A DNA stretch of 64,000 nucleotides from Alitibacter langaaensis DSM 22999 (GCF_003096995.1 NZ_QENU01000005.1:1-64000), one strand, 5' to 3'. Positions 18,676-27,962 are shown, counted from the first letter of the stretch. Numbers and translations are program-made. The notes: generated by a model not told the origin, from the sequence alone.

Positions 18676-19629
18676 ATGAAAAAATCATTTGTGAAAACAT
18701 TAGTGGCAGCATCAGTCTTGTTCTCAACAGCAAGTATGGCAGCTTATCCTGAAAAGCCTATTACGATTATTGTGCCTTGGGGAGCTGGCGGTAATACAGA
18801 TACCATTGCACGTTTAGTAGCTAAAGGTTTACAAGAAGAATTGAAAACGAATGTGAATGTAATTAATCGCACGGGCGGTAGTGGTGTCGTGGGTCATAAT
18901 GCAATTAAAGTAGCAAAACCAGATGGTTATACATTAGGAGTGGTAACGGTTGAGGTTGCTCTAATGCATCATCAAAAAATGACAGATTTAAGTTATAAAG
19001 ACTACACGCCAATTGTACGTTTAGGTGTTGTACCTGGTGGAGTACAAGTGGCGAAAGATTCACCTTATAAAGATATTAATGAGTTATTAGCTGCAATAAA
19101 AGCAAATCCAGGTAAATTAAAAGCTTCTGGTAGTGGTTTAAATTCTATTTGGCACTTGAATTTATTGGGAATTTTAAAAAGTGCAGGATTACCTGAAGAT
19201 AGCGTGAAGTTTGTACCATCACAAGGTGCAAGTGCGGCGCAACAAGAACTTGTTTCAGGAGGAATTGATTTTGTTACCTCTTCTCCGGGGGAGGCTAAAA
19301 GTATGGCTGACGCAGGAATGGTGCGCCATTTAGCGATTACCACTCCAACCAAAAGTGAGCTTTATGCTGATATTCCAGTTTATCAAGAAGTTACTGGCAA
19401 TAAATGGACGCTAAATGGTTGGAATGTGTTAACTGCACCAAAAGGTTTGCCAGATGATGTGAAAGAGACTTTAGTGAAAGCGATGGAAAAAGTTTATGCC
19501 ACTGGGGAACTACAAAAATTTGCTAATAAACAAGGATTTGAAGCAAGTGCATTATATGGTTCTGAATTAGATAAATTTATGGACGATGAAGATAAAAAAT
19601 TCGGTGATTTACTTTCAACTGAAAAATAA
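18676..19629 (+). CDS. tctC: TTT-family periplasmic binding protein (Bug/TctC)
   Basis: 317-residue extracytoplasmic receptor of a tripartite tricarboxylate transporter. Signal peptide MKKSFVKTLVAASVLFSTASMA precedes AYPEKPITIIVPWGAGGNTDT, the conserved Bug N-terminus whose glycine-rich loop contacts a carboxylate. Family members bind citrate, other carboxylates, aromatic acids or nicotinate, so the ligand cannot be told from sequence. Ribosome site GAGGTG. First gene of a six-gene forward row under a CRP site and RbsR-type operator; a hairpin follows its stop. Confidence 0.93.
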   Translation: MKKSFVKTLVAASVLFSTASMAAYPEKPITIIVPWGAGGNTDTIARLVAKGLQEELKTNVNVINRTGGSGVVGHNAIKVAKPDGYTLGVVTVEVALMHHQKMTDLSYKDYTPIVRLGVVPGGVQVAKDSPYKDINELLAAIKANPGKLKASGSGLNSIWHLNLLGILKSAGLPEDSVKFVPSQGASAAQQELVSGGIDFVTSSPGEAKSMADAGMVRHLAITTPTKSELYADIPVYQEVTGNKWTLNGWNVLTAPKGLPDDVKETLVKAMEKVYATGELQKFANKQGFEASALYGSELDKFMDDEDKKFGDLLSTEK

Positions 19630-19643
19630 TAAATGTAAGGAGA

Positions 19644-19670
19644 ATGGCTCTCGAAAGAGAGCTATTTTAA
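19644..19670 (+). terminator. Hairpin and nine-codon frame between tctC and tctB
   Basis: An 8-bp stem with GAAA loop (19645-19652 with 19657-19664) followed by TTTT can act as a partial terminator after tctC. The only good Shine-Dalgarno sequence (AAGGAG, 19637-19642) lies on the tctC side, 32 nt before the tctB ATG. A short frame ATG-GCT...TTT-TAA (19644-19670) covers the hairpin and stops 4 nt before tctB, which would allow re-initiation. Confidence 0.6.
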
Positions 19671-19674
19671 TTTT

Positions 19675-20121
19675 ATGATTCGATTATTCACCCCTATTTT
19701 TCTTTTTATCTTTGGACTGATAGTTTCTGTTTATAGCTATCAAGCTTATGGCGATTTTTCTGAATATGGTGCTGCTTTTTATCCCACCGTTATCGGCGTA
19801 ATACTCGCCTTTTTTGGTTTTATTGATTTTATTATGGAGATTAAATTAAAGGGAAAATATGTTTTCCAAAGTTTTGATTTAATCCAAGATGGTAAAATTA
19901 TCTTATTAATAACCGCAGTTATAGGGTTTTATATTTTAACTGTAGATTATCTTGGCTTTGTATTAACAACTACCTTGATTCTTTGTTTCTTAACTTTACC
20001 ATTTATGGTTAAGAATAAAATTCTTATTGCAGTTTTATTATTTATTCTTGCCATTGGTATTTATTTGTTATTTGCCAAATTGTTATTAGTTGGGCTTCCT
20101 GGCGGTATTTTATTTGAATAG
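19675..20121 (+). CDS. tctB: TTT-family small membrane subunit
   Basis: 148 residues with four predicted transmembrane segments (starting FTPIFLFIFGLIVSVYS, then YPTVIGVILAFFGFIDFI, and two near the C-terminus), the usual TctB fold. It partners with TctA in the inner membrane. The start has no adjacent ribosome site; initiation may depend on the upstream hairpin or on re-initiation. tctA starts 7 nt after its stop. Confidence 0.88.
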   Translation: MIRLFTPIFLFIFGLIVSVYSYQAYGDFSEYGAAFYPTVIGVILAFFGFIDFIMEIKLKGKYVFQSFDLIQDGKIILLITAVIGFYILTVDYLGFVLTTTLILCFLTLPFMVKNKILIAVLLFILAIGIYLLFAKLLLVGLPGGILFE

Positions 20122-20128
20122 GTGACAT

Positions 20129-21634
20129 ATGGAAATTTTAACAAATGCATTTTCTTATATTGATTTAAATTCAATTATCGCTATTTTTGCAGCTGGTTTA
20201 TTTGGCTTATTTGTGGGCGCAATTCCAGGATTAACCGCTACAATGTCAGTTGCCTTAATGGTTCCTTTTACATTTTTTATGGATCCTATCCCTGCACTAG
20301 CACTAATGATTTCTGTCGGTGCATCATCAATTTATGCAGGAGATATTCCTGGTGCCTTATTGAGAATTCCTGGTACACCAGCATCTGCCGCCTATGTAGA
20401 TGACAGCTATCTTTTAGTGAAACAGGGTAAGGTAAATCGTGTTCTTGGTTTAGGATTAACTAGTTCTGTTATTGGGGGCGTGATTGGCACTATTGTTTTA
20501 GCTTTAGCTGCACCATCGCTTGCTAAATTTGCATTAAAGTTTAGTTCTTTTGAATATATGTGGCTTTCACTGTTAGGTTTAAGTTGCGCTACTTTAATTG
20601 CAGGTAAGTTTATTACTAAAAGTTTATTGACTTTATTATTTGGTATTTTAATTTCAACAATTGGCTTTGATGAGTTTACAGGTCAAGCTCGCTTTACTTT
20701 TGATATTGTTTCTTTATATGAAGGAGTCAGTTTTATTCCAGCAATGATAGGGCTCTTTGCTATCTCTGGTGCGATCAACTATTACGCGAATCGCTATAAA
20801 TCAGAGGATAATGTAGATGCGGCGGAATTAACACAAACAAGCGGTTCTTTAAATTTATTTAAAGGTTTAGCCAAACCGTTGAATAAACGCAAAGGCAGTA
20901 TTTTACGTAGTAGTTTGATTGGTACTTTAATTGGAGCATTACCAGGCGCGGGAGCAGATATTGCAGCTTGGATTTCTTATGCAATATCCAAAAAAACATC
21001 AAAAAATCCTGAACTTTATGGCAAAGGATCTGAAGACGCTATTATTGATGCGTCCAGTAGTAATAATGCTAGCCTTGCTGGAAGTTGGATTCCTTCATTA
21101 GTATTTGGTATTCCTGGTGACTCAGCAGCAGCAATTATTATCGGTGTGTTGTATATGAAAGATATGCAACCTGGTCCATCATTATTTATGTTCCAGCCTG
21201 ATAAACTTTATGCGGTGTTTATTCTATTCTTAATTGCAAATTTAGCTTTAATTCCATTGGCATTAATTGTGGTGAATTTTTTGAAAAAAATCATCCAAAT
21301 TAATAAATATATCCTTTATCCAATCGTAATTATCTTTAGTATGGTTGGCGCATTTGCTATTAATAATTCACCAGAAGCGATTGTTGTAATGTTAATTATG
21401 GGGATCATTGGTTATTTCTTACAAAAAAATCATTACCCAATTTCGCCAATTATATTAGGTATGATTTTAGGTCCAATGCTTGAGCGTAATTTACTTGCAT
21501 CCTTAACGAAATCTGACGGCAATTTAATTGCTTTCATAGAACGTCCTGTTTCTGCAGTATTAGCTTGTTGTTTCTTACTTGTTGTTGTGTTGCAAGTTAG
21601 AGGCATTATTAAAAACTTTAACGAGAAAAATTAA
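20129..21634 (+). CDS. tctA: TTT-family large membrane subunit
   Basis: 501-residue permease with about 12 hydrophobic segments. Family signatures are seen: GAIPGLTATMSVALM near residue 30, and the repeated half LIGALPGAGADIAAWISYA near 270 with FGIPGDSAAAIIIGV after it. These paired GxxPGxxA motifs are typical for TctA and probably form the substrate path, driven by ion gradients. Length and order TctC-B-A are normal. The DNA is clearly more A/T-rich than the flanking housekeeping genes. Confidence 0.94.
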   Translation: MEILTNAFSYIDLNSIIAIFAAGLFGLFVGAIPGLTATMSVALMVPFTFFMDPIPALALMISVGASSIYAGDIPGALLRIPGTPASAAYVDDSYLLVKQGKVNRVLGLGLTSSVIGGVIGTIVLALAAPSLAKFALKFSSFEYMWLSLLGLSCATLIAGKFITKSLLTLLFGILISTIGFDEFTGQARFTFDIVSLYEGVSFIPAMIGLFAISGAINYYANRYKSEDNVDAAELTQTSGSLNLFKGLAKPLNKRKGSILRSSLIGTLIGALPGAGADIAAWISYAISKKTSKNPELYGKGSEDAIIDASSSNNASLAGSWIPSLVFGIPGDSAAAIIIGVLYMKDMQPGPSLFMFQPDKLYAVFILFLIANLALIPLALIVVNFLKKIIQINKYILYPIVIIFSMVGAFAINNSPEAIVVMLIMGIIGYFLQKNHYPISPIILGMILGPMLERNLLASLTKSDGNLIAFIERPVSAVLACCFLLVVVLQVRGIIKNFNEKN

Positions 21635-21653
21635 ATTAGATTTGGAGAAAACT

Positions 21654-22577
21654 ATGAGTATTCAAGGCATTATTCCTGTGATGTTGACCCCTTTCACAAA
21701 AGATAATGAAGTCGATTATGATGGGTTAAGAAGATTAACGGATTGGTATATTGATAACGGATCAGATGCATTATTTGCTGCTTGTCAATCAAGTGAGATC
21801 TTATTTCTTAGTTTAGAAGAACGCGTAAAAATTACGAAAACTGTGATTGAACAAACAAAAGGGCGTATTCCTGTAGTTTCATCGGGTCATGTTAGTGATA
21901 CGTTTGAAATACAGGTAGAAGAATTGACTGCAATTTACAATACAGGTGCTGATGCAGTGATTTTAATTACTAACCGTCTTGATCCCAATAATGAGGGTAC
22001 GGCAGTAATGAAAGCAAATTTTGAAAAATTATTGACCGCACTTCCAAAGGATATCACCTTAGGTTTATATGAATGTCCTGTGCCATATCGCCGTTTATTA
22101 ACCGATGAGGAAATCAGTTATTTTGCAAGCTTTGAAAATATGGTGGTATTAAAAGATGTATCGTGCGATCTAGAAACGGTTAAGCGACGTGTTGCATTAA
22201 CTAAAAACAGTAATCTTAAAATTGTCAATGCTAACGCAGCGATTGCTTTTGAAGCAATGAAAGCTGGTTCTGAAGGTTTCTCTGGCGTATTTAATAATAT
22301 TCACCCAGATCTGTATGCATATATTTATAAACATAAAGATTCCGATGAGCCAATGATACAAGAATTAGTACATTTTTTAGCGGTGAGTGGTGCGGCCGAA
22401 AGTTTTGGATATCCAAACATTGCGAAATTAATGCACGTTAAAATTGGCACCTTTGAGAATTATAATTCTCGAGTAATTAAAGATGATATTAAAGTTAAAT
22501 ATTGGGCCGTTGAAGAATTGCTTGATCATATTATGCAAGGTTCAGATCGTTTCCGTAAAAAGCTAAATCTTCGTTAA
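21654..22577 (+). CDS. DapA/NanA-superfamily aldolase with altered carboxylate loop
   Basis: 307-residue class I aldolase/lyase. An upstream open frame overlaps tctA, but the start at 21654 follows a GGAG site and gives MSIQGIIPVMLTPF, the superfamily N-terminus. The Schiff-base lysine is in VVLKDVSCD and the catalytic tyrosine in YECPVPY. The usual GxTGE keto-acid carboxylate loop is replaced by CQSSE (about residues 43-47), so it is neither standard DapA nor NanA. Family knowledge suggests cleavage or condensation of a 2-keto acid; the substrate is probably what the adjacent TTT system imports. It contains the one exact USS of this locus (near 22035). Confidence 0.82.
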   Translation: MSIQGIIPVMLTPFTKDNEVDYDGLRRLTDWYIDNGSDALFAACQSSEILFLSLEERVKITKTVIEQTKGRIPVVSSGHVSDTFEIQVEELTAIYNTGADAVILITNRLDPNNEGTAVMKANFEKLLTALPKDITLGLYECPVPYRRLLTDEEISYFASFENMVVLKDVSCDLETVKRRVALTKNSNLKIVNANAAIAFEAMKAGSEGFSGVFNNIHPDLYAYIYKHKDSDEPMIQELVHFLAVSGAAESFGYPNIAKLMHVKIGTFENYNSRVIKDDIKVKYWAVEELLDHIMQGSDRFRKKLNLR

Positions 22578-22607
22578 TTATCTCTTTTATTAAAGGAGTA
22601 AATAAGA

Positions 22608-23540
22608 GTGAATAAACTAACAGTTCTTGGCAGTATTAATGCAGATCATGTGATTTCAGTTCCCTATTTTGCCAAACCAGGGGAAACCTTGACAGGTTCA
22701 AATTATCATATCGCTTATGGCGGTAAAGGTGCTAATCAAGCAGTAGCTGCTGCTCGTTTATGTAACAAATCACAAATGATTGTCAGTTTTATTGGCTGTA
22801 TTGGAGAAGATGATACAGGCTTTGCAATGAAAAAATCCTTTGCTCAAGATGGTATTGATGTATCAGCTATCAAAGAGATAAAAAATGAAACAACAGGTAT
22901 TGCAATGATTCAAGTTGCTGATAGCGGAGAGAATAGTATTGTTATTTCTGCTGGAGCGAATGCTTGTTTAGATGATGCACAAGTAGATGAGTTTGCAGAA
23001 AAAATTACACAGGCAGATTATTTGTTAATGCAACTTGAAACACCATTACCTGCTTTGATTAGTGCAGCGAAATTGGCAAAAGCGAATGATACAAAGGTTG
23101 TATTAAATCCAGCACCAGCTTGTGAATTGCCAGATGAGCTATTAAGTAATTTGGATATAATTACACCCAATGAAACAGAAGCGGAGATTTTGACAGGTAT
23201 TGTGGTGACTGATGAACAAAGTGCGGCTAAATCTGCACAAGTTTTTCATCGTAAGGGCATCGAAACCGTGCTAATTACATTAGGCTCCAAGGGCGTTTAT
23301 GTTAGTGAAAAAGGTCATGGTGAAATTATAAAAGGCTTTCAAGTTCAGGCAGTGGATACGACTGCAGCTGGCGATACATTTAATGGCGCATTTTTAACTG
23401 CATTATTAGATGGTAAAAATATGCAAGAAGCCATTAGATTTGCTCATGCAGCAGCGGCAATTAGTGTGACACGGAAAGGCGCACAACCATCTATTCCGAC
23501 GCGAGATGAAACCATGGCATTTCTTAGTTCACAAGGTTAA
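22608..23540 (+). CDS. rbsK: Ribokinase
   Basis: 310-residue PfkB-family kinase that phosphorylates D-ribose to ribose-5-phosphate. It is very close to E. coli RbsK through its length: LGSINADHV at the N-terminus with the sugar-binding aspartate, GGKGANQAVAAA, NPAPACELPDELL, ITPNETEAE, and the catalytic DTTAAGDTFNGA. Start codon is GTG at 22608, with AGGAG 10 nt before it. No rbsDACB genes accompany it; the TTT module and aldolase stand in that place. Confidence 0.9.
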   Translation: MNKLTVLGSINADHVISVPYFAKPGETLTGSNYHIAYGGKGANQAVAAARLCNKSQMIVSFIGCIGEDDTGFAMKKSFAQDGIDVSAIKEIKNETTGIAMIQVADSGENSIVISAGANACLDDAQVDEFAEKITQADYLLMQLETPLPALISAAKLAKANDTKVVLNPAPACELPDELLSNLDIITPNETEAEILTGIVVTDEQSAAKSAQVFHRKGIETVLITLGSKGVYVSEKGHGEIIKGFQVQAVDTTAAGDTFNGAFLTALLDGKNMQEAIRFAHAAAAISVTRKGAQPSIPTRDETMAFLSSQG

Positions 23541-23543
23541 CTT

Positions 23544-24545
23544 ATGGCGACCATGAAGGATATTGCGCGTATTGCAAAAGTGTCAACATCCACAGTATCT
23601 CACGTGATTAATGGAACACGATTTGTGAGTGATGAAATTCGCGAGAAAGTGATGTCGGTGGTGCAAGAACTTAATTATCGTCCATCAGCACTGGCTCGTA
23701 GTTTTAAGCTACAGCAAACTAAAACCATTGGTATGCTCGTTACAGCAAGTAATAATCCTTTTTTTGCAGAAGTTGTTGCCGCCGTAGAGCATTATTGTGC
23801 GCAAAATGATTACAATCTCATTTTGTGTAATACTGATGGCGATTGCATGCGCTTAGAAAAAAGCTTACAAACTTTATTACAAAAACAAGTAGATGGACTT
23901 TTATTAATGTGTACGGAAACACATTTACAAGAACATGCAACTGTTCATCTTACTGTTCCAACCGTCATTATGGATTGGTGGCCCACAGAATTAAATGCGG
24001 ATAGAATTTTTGAAGATTCTGAACTTGGTGGTTATCTTGCAACGAAGTGTCTGATCCAACATGGACATCGTAAAATAGGGATTATCACTGGGAATTTACA
24101 AAAACCTCTTGCTTTAAATCGTCTTAATGGTTACAAGAAAGCCTTGTTAGAAGCACAAATTCCGCTGAATAAACATTGGATCGTAGAAAGCCAATTTGAT
24201 TTTCAAGGTGGTGTGGTTGGCATGGATAAGTTATTGCAGCAAAATGAATTGCCAACAGCAGTTTTTGCTTGTAGTGATACTATTGCACTGGGAATTTATC
24301 AAACTGCATGGCGTTATAATTTGCGTATTCCGCAAGATATATCTGTTATTGGCTACGATGATATCAACCTTTCGCAGTATCTTGCCCCCCCGCTGGCAAC
24401 GATTCATCAACCCAAGGTTGAACTTGGTAAAAGAGCGGTAGAAATGTTATTAGAGCGTATTAAAAGTCCAGAACGGAAAAATAAAACAGTCATTCTTCAA
24501 CCTAACCTTATTGTACGTCCATCAGTTGCGCCCCCTATAAAATAA
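23544..24545 (+). CDS. rbsR: LacI-family repressor RbsR
   Basis: 333 residues. N-terminal helix-turn-helix [22 protein letters not shown] is nearly that of RbsR, followed by the hinge helix ([11 protein letters not shown]) and a periplasmic-binding-like ligand domain ([24 protein letters not shown]). E. coli RbsR responds to D-ribose. It starts 3 nt after rbsK, as in rbs operons. The palindrome at 18618-18633 is its likely operator, giving autoregulation of the whole row. A changed effector cannot be excluded. Confidence 0.9.
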   Translation: MATMKDIARIAKVSTSTVSHVINGTRFVSDEIREKVMSVVQELNYRPSALARSFKLQQTKTIGMLVTASNNPFFAEVVAAVEHYCAQNDYNLILCNTDGDCMRLEKSLQTLLQKQVDGLLLMCTETHLQEHATVHLTVPTVIMDWWPTELNADRIFEDSELGGYLATKCLIQHGHRKIGIITGNLQKPLALNRLNGYKKALLEAQIPLNKHWIVESQFDFQGGVVGMDKLLQQNELPTAVFACSDTIALGIYQTAWRYNLRIPQDISVIGYDDINLSQYLAPPLATIHQPKVELGKRAVEMLLERIKSPERKNKTVILQPNLIVRPSVAPPIK

Positions 24546-24554
24546 TTGGTATAT

Positions 24555-24581
24555 TGGCATTCGAAATTTTCTCGAATGCCA
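24555..24581 (+). terminator. Hairpin between rbsR and rluE
   Basis: Ten-bp perfect stem TGGCATTCGA (24555-24564) with 24572-24581 and a 7-nt loop, ending 4 nt before the rluE start. It has no T run, so it is either a weak terminator for rbsR or a structure covering the rluE initiation region, where no Shine-Dalgarno sequence is visible. Confidence 0.5.
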
Positions 24582-24585
24582 TGAT

Positions 24586-25239
24586 ATGAAAACATTTACA
24601 TTTAAGCGTTCTGTTGCGCGTAAATCTCCCGAACTGCGTAAAACAACGCCGCTTTCTGCCGCTGAAACCAAGGTGGTTTTATTCAATAAACCTTTTGATG
24701 TGTTGACCCAATTTACTGATGAAAATGGGCGGGCGACATTAAAAGATTTCATTCCTATTTCTCATATTTATGCGGCAGGGCGTTTAGATCGCGATAGCGA
24801 GGGATTGTTGATTTTGACCAATAATGGCGCGTTGCAACATCGTTTAGCTGATCCCAAATTTAAAACCGAAAAAACCTATTGGGTGCAGGTGGAAGGTGTG
24901 CCAACTGAGCAAGATTTAGCACCATTGCGCCATGGCGTAGAGCTGAAAGATGGTTTAACCAAACCCGCGAAAGTGCGGTTAATTTCCGAGCCAAATTTAT
25001 GGGCGCGCAATCCGCCAATTCGGGAGCGTAAAAACATTCCGACCAGTTGGCTTGAAATCAAAATTACAGAAGGCAAAAATCGCCAAGTGCGCCGTATGAC
25101 AGCGCATATCGGTTTTCCAACCTTGCGGTTAGTGCGTTATGCTATGGCAGGTTTTTGCTTAGACGGGATTAAAAATGGCGATTTTCGTGAGCTAAGTGCG
25201 GTGGAAATTACGCAACTTTTTCGGGCGATGAAGCTATAA
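24586..25239 (+). CDS. rluE: 23S rRNA pseudouridine-2457 synthase
   Basis: 217-residue RsuA-family pseudouridine synthase without an S4 domain. The catalytic aspartate lies in [13 protein letters not shown] (about residues 64-76). Other conserved stretches are VILFNKP-like [26 protein letters not shown], and [21 protein letters not shown]. Sequence and the nearby nudJ match E. coli rluE-nudJ. No ribosome site precedes the ATG; a hairpin ends 4 nt upstream. Confidence 0.93.
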   Translation: MKTFTFKRSVARKSPELRKTTPLSAAETKVVLFNKPFDVLTQFTDENGRATLKDFIPISHIYAAGRLDRDSEGLLILTNNGALQHRLADPKFKTEKTYWVQVEGVPTEQDLAPLRHGVELKDGLTKPAKVRLISEPNLWARNPPIRERKNIPTSWLEIKITEGKNRQVRRMTAHIGFPTLRLVRYAMAGFCLDGIKNGDFRELSAVEITQLFRAMKL

Positions 25240-25307
25240 ATCCTGCATTTTAATCAAATTAATAACAAAATTTGAACCTTTGTGTTCAAATAATTTTTGG
25301 AGCTTTT

Positions 25308-26027
25308 ATGCAAACTTTACCTAATGTTGTTGTGCTAACGGGCGCTGGTATTTCTGCGGAATCGGGTATTCAGACCTTTCGTGCGGCAGATGGTTTGTGG
25401 GAAAATTATCCAGTGGAGGATGTGGCAACACCAGAGGGATTTGAGCGCAATCCGCAATTAGTGCAAGAATTTTATAATGCACGGCGCCGAAAATTGTTCG
25501 ACCCCGCTGTTCAACCCAACGCCGCACATCTTGCCTTGGTGCAATTAGAACAGGCGCTAGGCAAGTATTTTTTATTGGTCACGCAGAATATTGATAATTT
25601 GCATGAGCGTGCAGGCTCAAAAAATTTGATTCATATGCATGGCGATTTATTCACCGTGCGTTGTAGTTGGTCGGGTAAGGAATACCCTTGGCAAGGAGAT
25701 ATTACCGAACAGGATCGTTGTGATTGTTGTTCGCCGCCACGCCGTTTACGCCCGCATATTGTTTGGTTTGGTGAAATGCCTTTAGAAATGTCGCGAATTT
25801 CAACCGCACTTGCTGATTGTGATTATTTCATTTCTATTGGCACTTCTGGCAACGTGTATCCTGCTGCGGGTTTTGTGCAAGAGGCAAATTTGGCAGGGGC
25901 AGAAACCATCGAATTAAATTTAGAACCGAGCCTGACCCGATCACGTTTTAAACAAGCGCATTATGGCAAGGCAACGCAAATTGTGCCGCAATTTGTGAAT
26001 GAATTTTTAGCGCAATTAAAAGGATAA
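25308..26027 (+). CDS. cobB: NAD-dependent protein deacylase (sirtuin)
   Basis: 239-residue class III sirtuin that removes acetyl and probably succinyl groups from lysines using NAD. Motifs: [14 protein letters not shown] (NAD binding), TQNIDNLHE, the catalytic histidine in HMHGD, and zinc-site cysteines in VRCSW and DRCDCC. YNAR in FYNARRR fits the YxxR pair that defines desuccinylating sirtuins. The start at 25308 has TGGAG upstream; an in-frame upstream codon lacks this. nudJ follows after 3 nt. Confidence 0.93.
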   Translation: MQTLPNVVVLTGAGISAESGIQTFRAADGLWENYPVEDVATPEGFERNPQLVQEFYNARRRKLFDPAVQPNAAHLALVQLEQALGKYFLLVTQNIDNLHERAGSKNLIHMHGDLFTVRCSWSGKEYPWQGDITEQDRCDCCSPPRRLRPHIVWFGEMPLEMSRISTALADCDYFISIGTSGNVYPAAGFVQEANLAGAETIELNLEPSLTRSRFKQAHYGKATQIVPQFVNEFLAQLKG

Positions 26028-26030
26028 ATC

Positions 26031-26486
26031 ATGCATAAACCCAATATAACTATGGCTTGTGTGGTGCATTGCAAAGGCAAGTTTTTGTTTGTGGAAGAAA
26101 TTGAATACGGCAAACGCACCTTGAACCAGCCAGCAGGACATTTAGAGAAAGACGAGAGTATTTTGCAGGGCGCGAGCCGAGAACTTTATGAAGAAACAGG
26201 CATTTGTGCCGACATACAAAAGTTATTGAAAATTTACCAATGGCATGCACCACGTAGCCAGACGGATTATTTACGTTTTGTGTTTAGTTTAGAACTTGAC
26301 GATTGGGCAGAGATTACGCCCCATGATGCGAATATTACACGCGGGCTTTGGCTCAGTGTGGAGGAATTTCAAACCTATATTTCCCAAGAGGGGCAATGTG
26401 CGCGCAATCCCTTAGTGATACAAGCGATTCAAGATTATTTAAAAGGCGAGCATTATCCTTTAACACTGTTATCGGTTTTTGCTTAA
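26031..26486 (+). CDS. nudJ: Nudix phosphatase NudJ
   Basis: 151 residues. The Nudix box is complete: G-HLEKD-E then RELYEETGI, giving the metal-binding REUxEExGU core around residues 34-56. E. coli NudJ hydrolyzes thiamin pyrimidine pyrophosphate and nucleoside di/triphosphates. Length and neighborhood (rluE, cobB) support NudJ over other Nudix enzymes. In E. coli mnmA follows, but here the gene row ends in a terminator. Confidence 0.88.
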   Translation: MHKPNITMACVVHCKGKFLFVEEIEYGKRTLNQPAGHLEKDESILQGASRELYEETGICADIQKLLKIYQWHAPRSQTDYLRFVFSLELDDWAEITPHDANITRGLWLSVEEFQTYISQEGQCARNPLVIQAIQDYLKGEHYPLTLLSVFA

Positions 26487-26528
26487 GACTGGATTATCTT
26501 CAAAATGGCAGAAAATCATCATTAATAT

Positions 26529-26555
26529 AAAACCCGAGCATAAACTCGGGTTTTG
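26529..26555 (+). terminator. cobB-nudJ terminator, possibly bidirectional
   Basis: Perfect 10-bp stem AAAACCCGAG (26529-26538) with 26545-26554 and a 6-nt loop, with T on one side and A on the other; it stands between converging nudJ and mioC. Confidence 0.85.
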
Positions 26556-26591
26556 TTGATTGAGTGTCATTGATTTTGCATTATCAATTTT

Positions 26592-27032
26592 TCAAAGCGC
26601 ATTCACAAAATTAGGCAGCCAGTCTTGTGCCGCGTGTTCGTGATCTGGCTCGGCATTCACATCAATGCGTAAAGATTGACAAATTTTGACCGCACTTTGC
26701 CCATCTAAACTTCGCTCAACTTCATCAACGGCAAAACAAAAGGTATCGTAATCCGAATTGCCTAATCCCACCACGGCATAACGCAAATCTGACAAATCAG
26801 GTTGTTCGTTTTTGATCTGTTCAAATAACGGTTTGAGATTATCGGGCAATTCGCCTGCGCCGTGGGTTGAGGTGACGATTAGCCATAAATTTTGATCGCG
26901 AACATCGGCTAAGTCGGCATGATTTTCCACTTGAATCTCAAAACGTTGCTGCTCAAGTAGATCCGCCAAATGGTCGCCCACATATTCCGCGCCGCCTAGA
27001 GTGCTGCCCGTAATGATACAAATTTTCTTCAT
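26592..27032 (-). CDS. mioC: Flavodoxin-like protein MioC
   Basis: 146-residue FMN-binding protein. The phosphate loop GSTLGGAE is at residues 9-16, with THGAGELPDN and VVGLGNSDYDTF for the flavin ring. E. coli MioC supports biotin synthase activity in vitro; its wider electron-transfer role is not settled. It starts 3 nt after the hldD stop, with no clear ribosome site of its own, so it is probably translated by coupling. Confidence 0.9.
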   Translation of the reverse strand: MKKICIITGSTLGGAEYVGDHLADLLEQQRFEIQVENHADLADVRDQNLWLIVTSTHGAGELPDNLKPLFEQIKNEQPDLSDLRYAVVGLGNSDYDTFCFAVDEVERSLDGQSAVKICQSLRIDVNAEPDHEHAAQDWLPNFVNAL

Positions 27033-27035
27033 AGT

Positions 27036-27962
27036 TTATTTACGATTTAACCAAGCCATATATTCTGCCACGCCAGTTGCCACATCTTTGAATTGATAAT
27101 CACAACCTGCGGCGCGAAGTTTGGTTAAATCAGCTTGAGTATATTCTTGATAACGAGATTTTAAATGCACTGGGAATGGAATGGTTTCGATTTGACCTTT
27201 GCCATGGAATTTTATCACCGCTTCCGCAACGGCTTTAAAACTCTCTGCTTTACCTGTGCCAAGATTGAAAATGCCAGAAACCGCATTTTTCCACGCCCAA
27301 ATGTTGACGGCTGCCACGTCTTCCACATAGACAAAATCACGAATGAAATGCTCGCTACCTGCGAAAAGTTTCGGGTTTTCGCCGTTTAACATTTGATTAT
27401 TCAGGTGGAAAGCTACGCTTGCCATCGAGCCTTTATGTTGCTCACGCGGGCCATAGACATTGAAATATTTAAAGCCACAAACTGGGGAATTGGCTTCTGG
27501 CAAGATAGCGCGCACATATTGATCAAATAAGAATTTAGAATAGCCGTATGCATTGAGTGGACCTTCAAATTGGCGTTCTTCAATAAAGTCTGTTTTGTCG
27601 CCATAGGTCGCCGCACTTGAAGCGTAGAAAAAAGGAATTTCACGGTCAAGGCAGTAATGCAACAGCTCTTTTGAATATTCATAATTGTTGTGCATTAAAT
27701 ATTTGCCGTCCCATTCTGTGGTGGCGGAACAAGCGCCTTCGTGGAAAATGGCATCAATGTCGCCTAAATCATCGCCTGCGATAATTGACGCTAAAAAATC
27801 TTCTTTGTCGCAATAATCGGCAATGTCTAAATCCACCAGATTAATAAATTTTGTGCCATCTTTTAGATTGTCCACCACTAAAATGTCTTTGCGCCGCATA
27901 TCGTTTAATGCTTTCACGATATTTGAGCCAATCATACCTGCGCCGCCAGTCACGATAATCAT
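27036..27962 (-). CDS. hldD: ADP-L-glycero-D-manno-heptose 6-epimerase
   Basis: 308-residue short-chain dehydrogenase/epimerase that makes ADP-L-glycero-D-manno-heptose for the lipooligosaccharide inner core. NAD(P) motif [11 protein letters not shown] is at residues 5-15; the catalytic YxxxK is in YGYSKF near 140, and the substrate segment [11 protein letters not shown] follows. Start has an AAGGA site. Likely cotranscribed with mioC. Confidence 0.96.
   Translation of the reverse strand: MIIVTGGAGMIGSNIVKALNDMRRKDILVVDNLKDGTKFINLVDLDIADYCDKEDFLASIIAGDDLGDIDAIFHEGACSATTEWDGKYLMHNNYEYSKELLHYCLDREIPFFYASSAATYGDKTDFIEERQFEGPLNAYGYSKFLFDQYVRAILPEANSPVCGFKYFNVYGPREQHKGSMASVAFHLNNQMLNGENPKLFAGSEHFIRDFVYVEDVAAVNIWAWKNAVSGIFNLGTGKAESFKAVAEAVIKFHGKGQIETIPFPVHLKSRYQEYTQADLTKLRAAGCDYQFKDVATGVAEYMAWLNRK

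Noticed and set aside
18570-18752. 60-codon frame upstream of and into tctC
   Set aside because: It runs across the RbsR-type operator and out of frame into tctC, and has no ribosome site.
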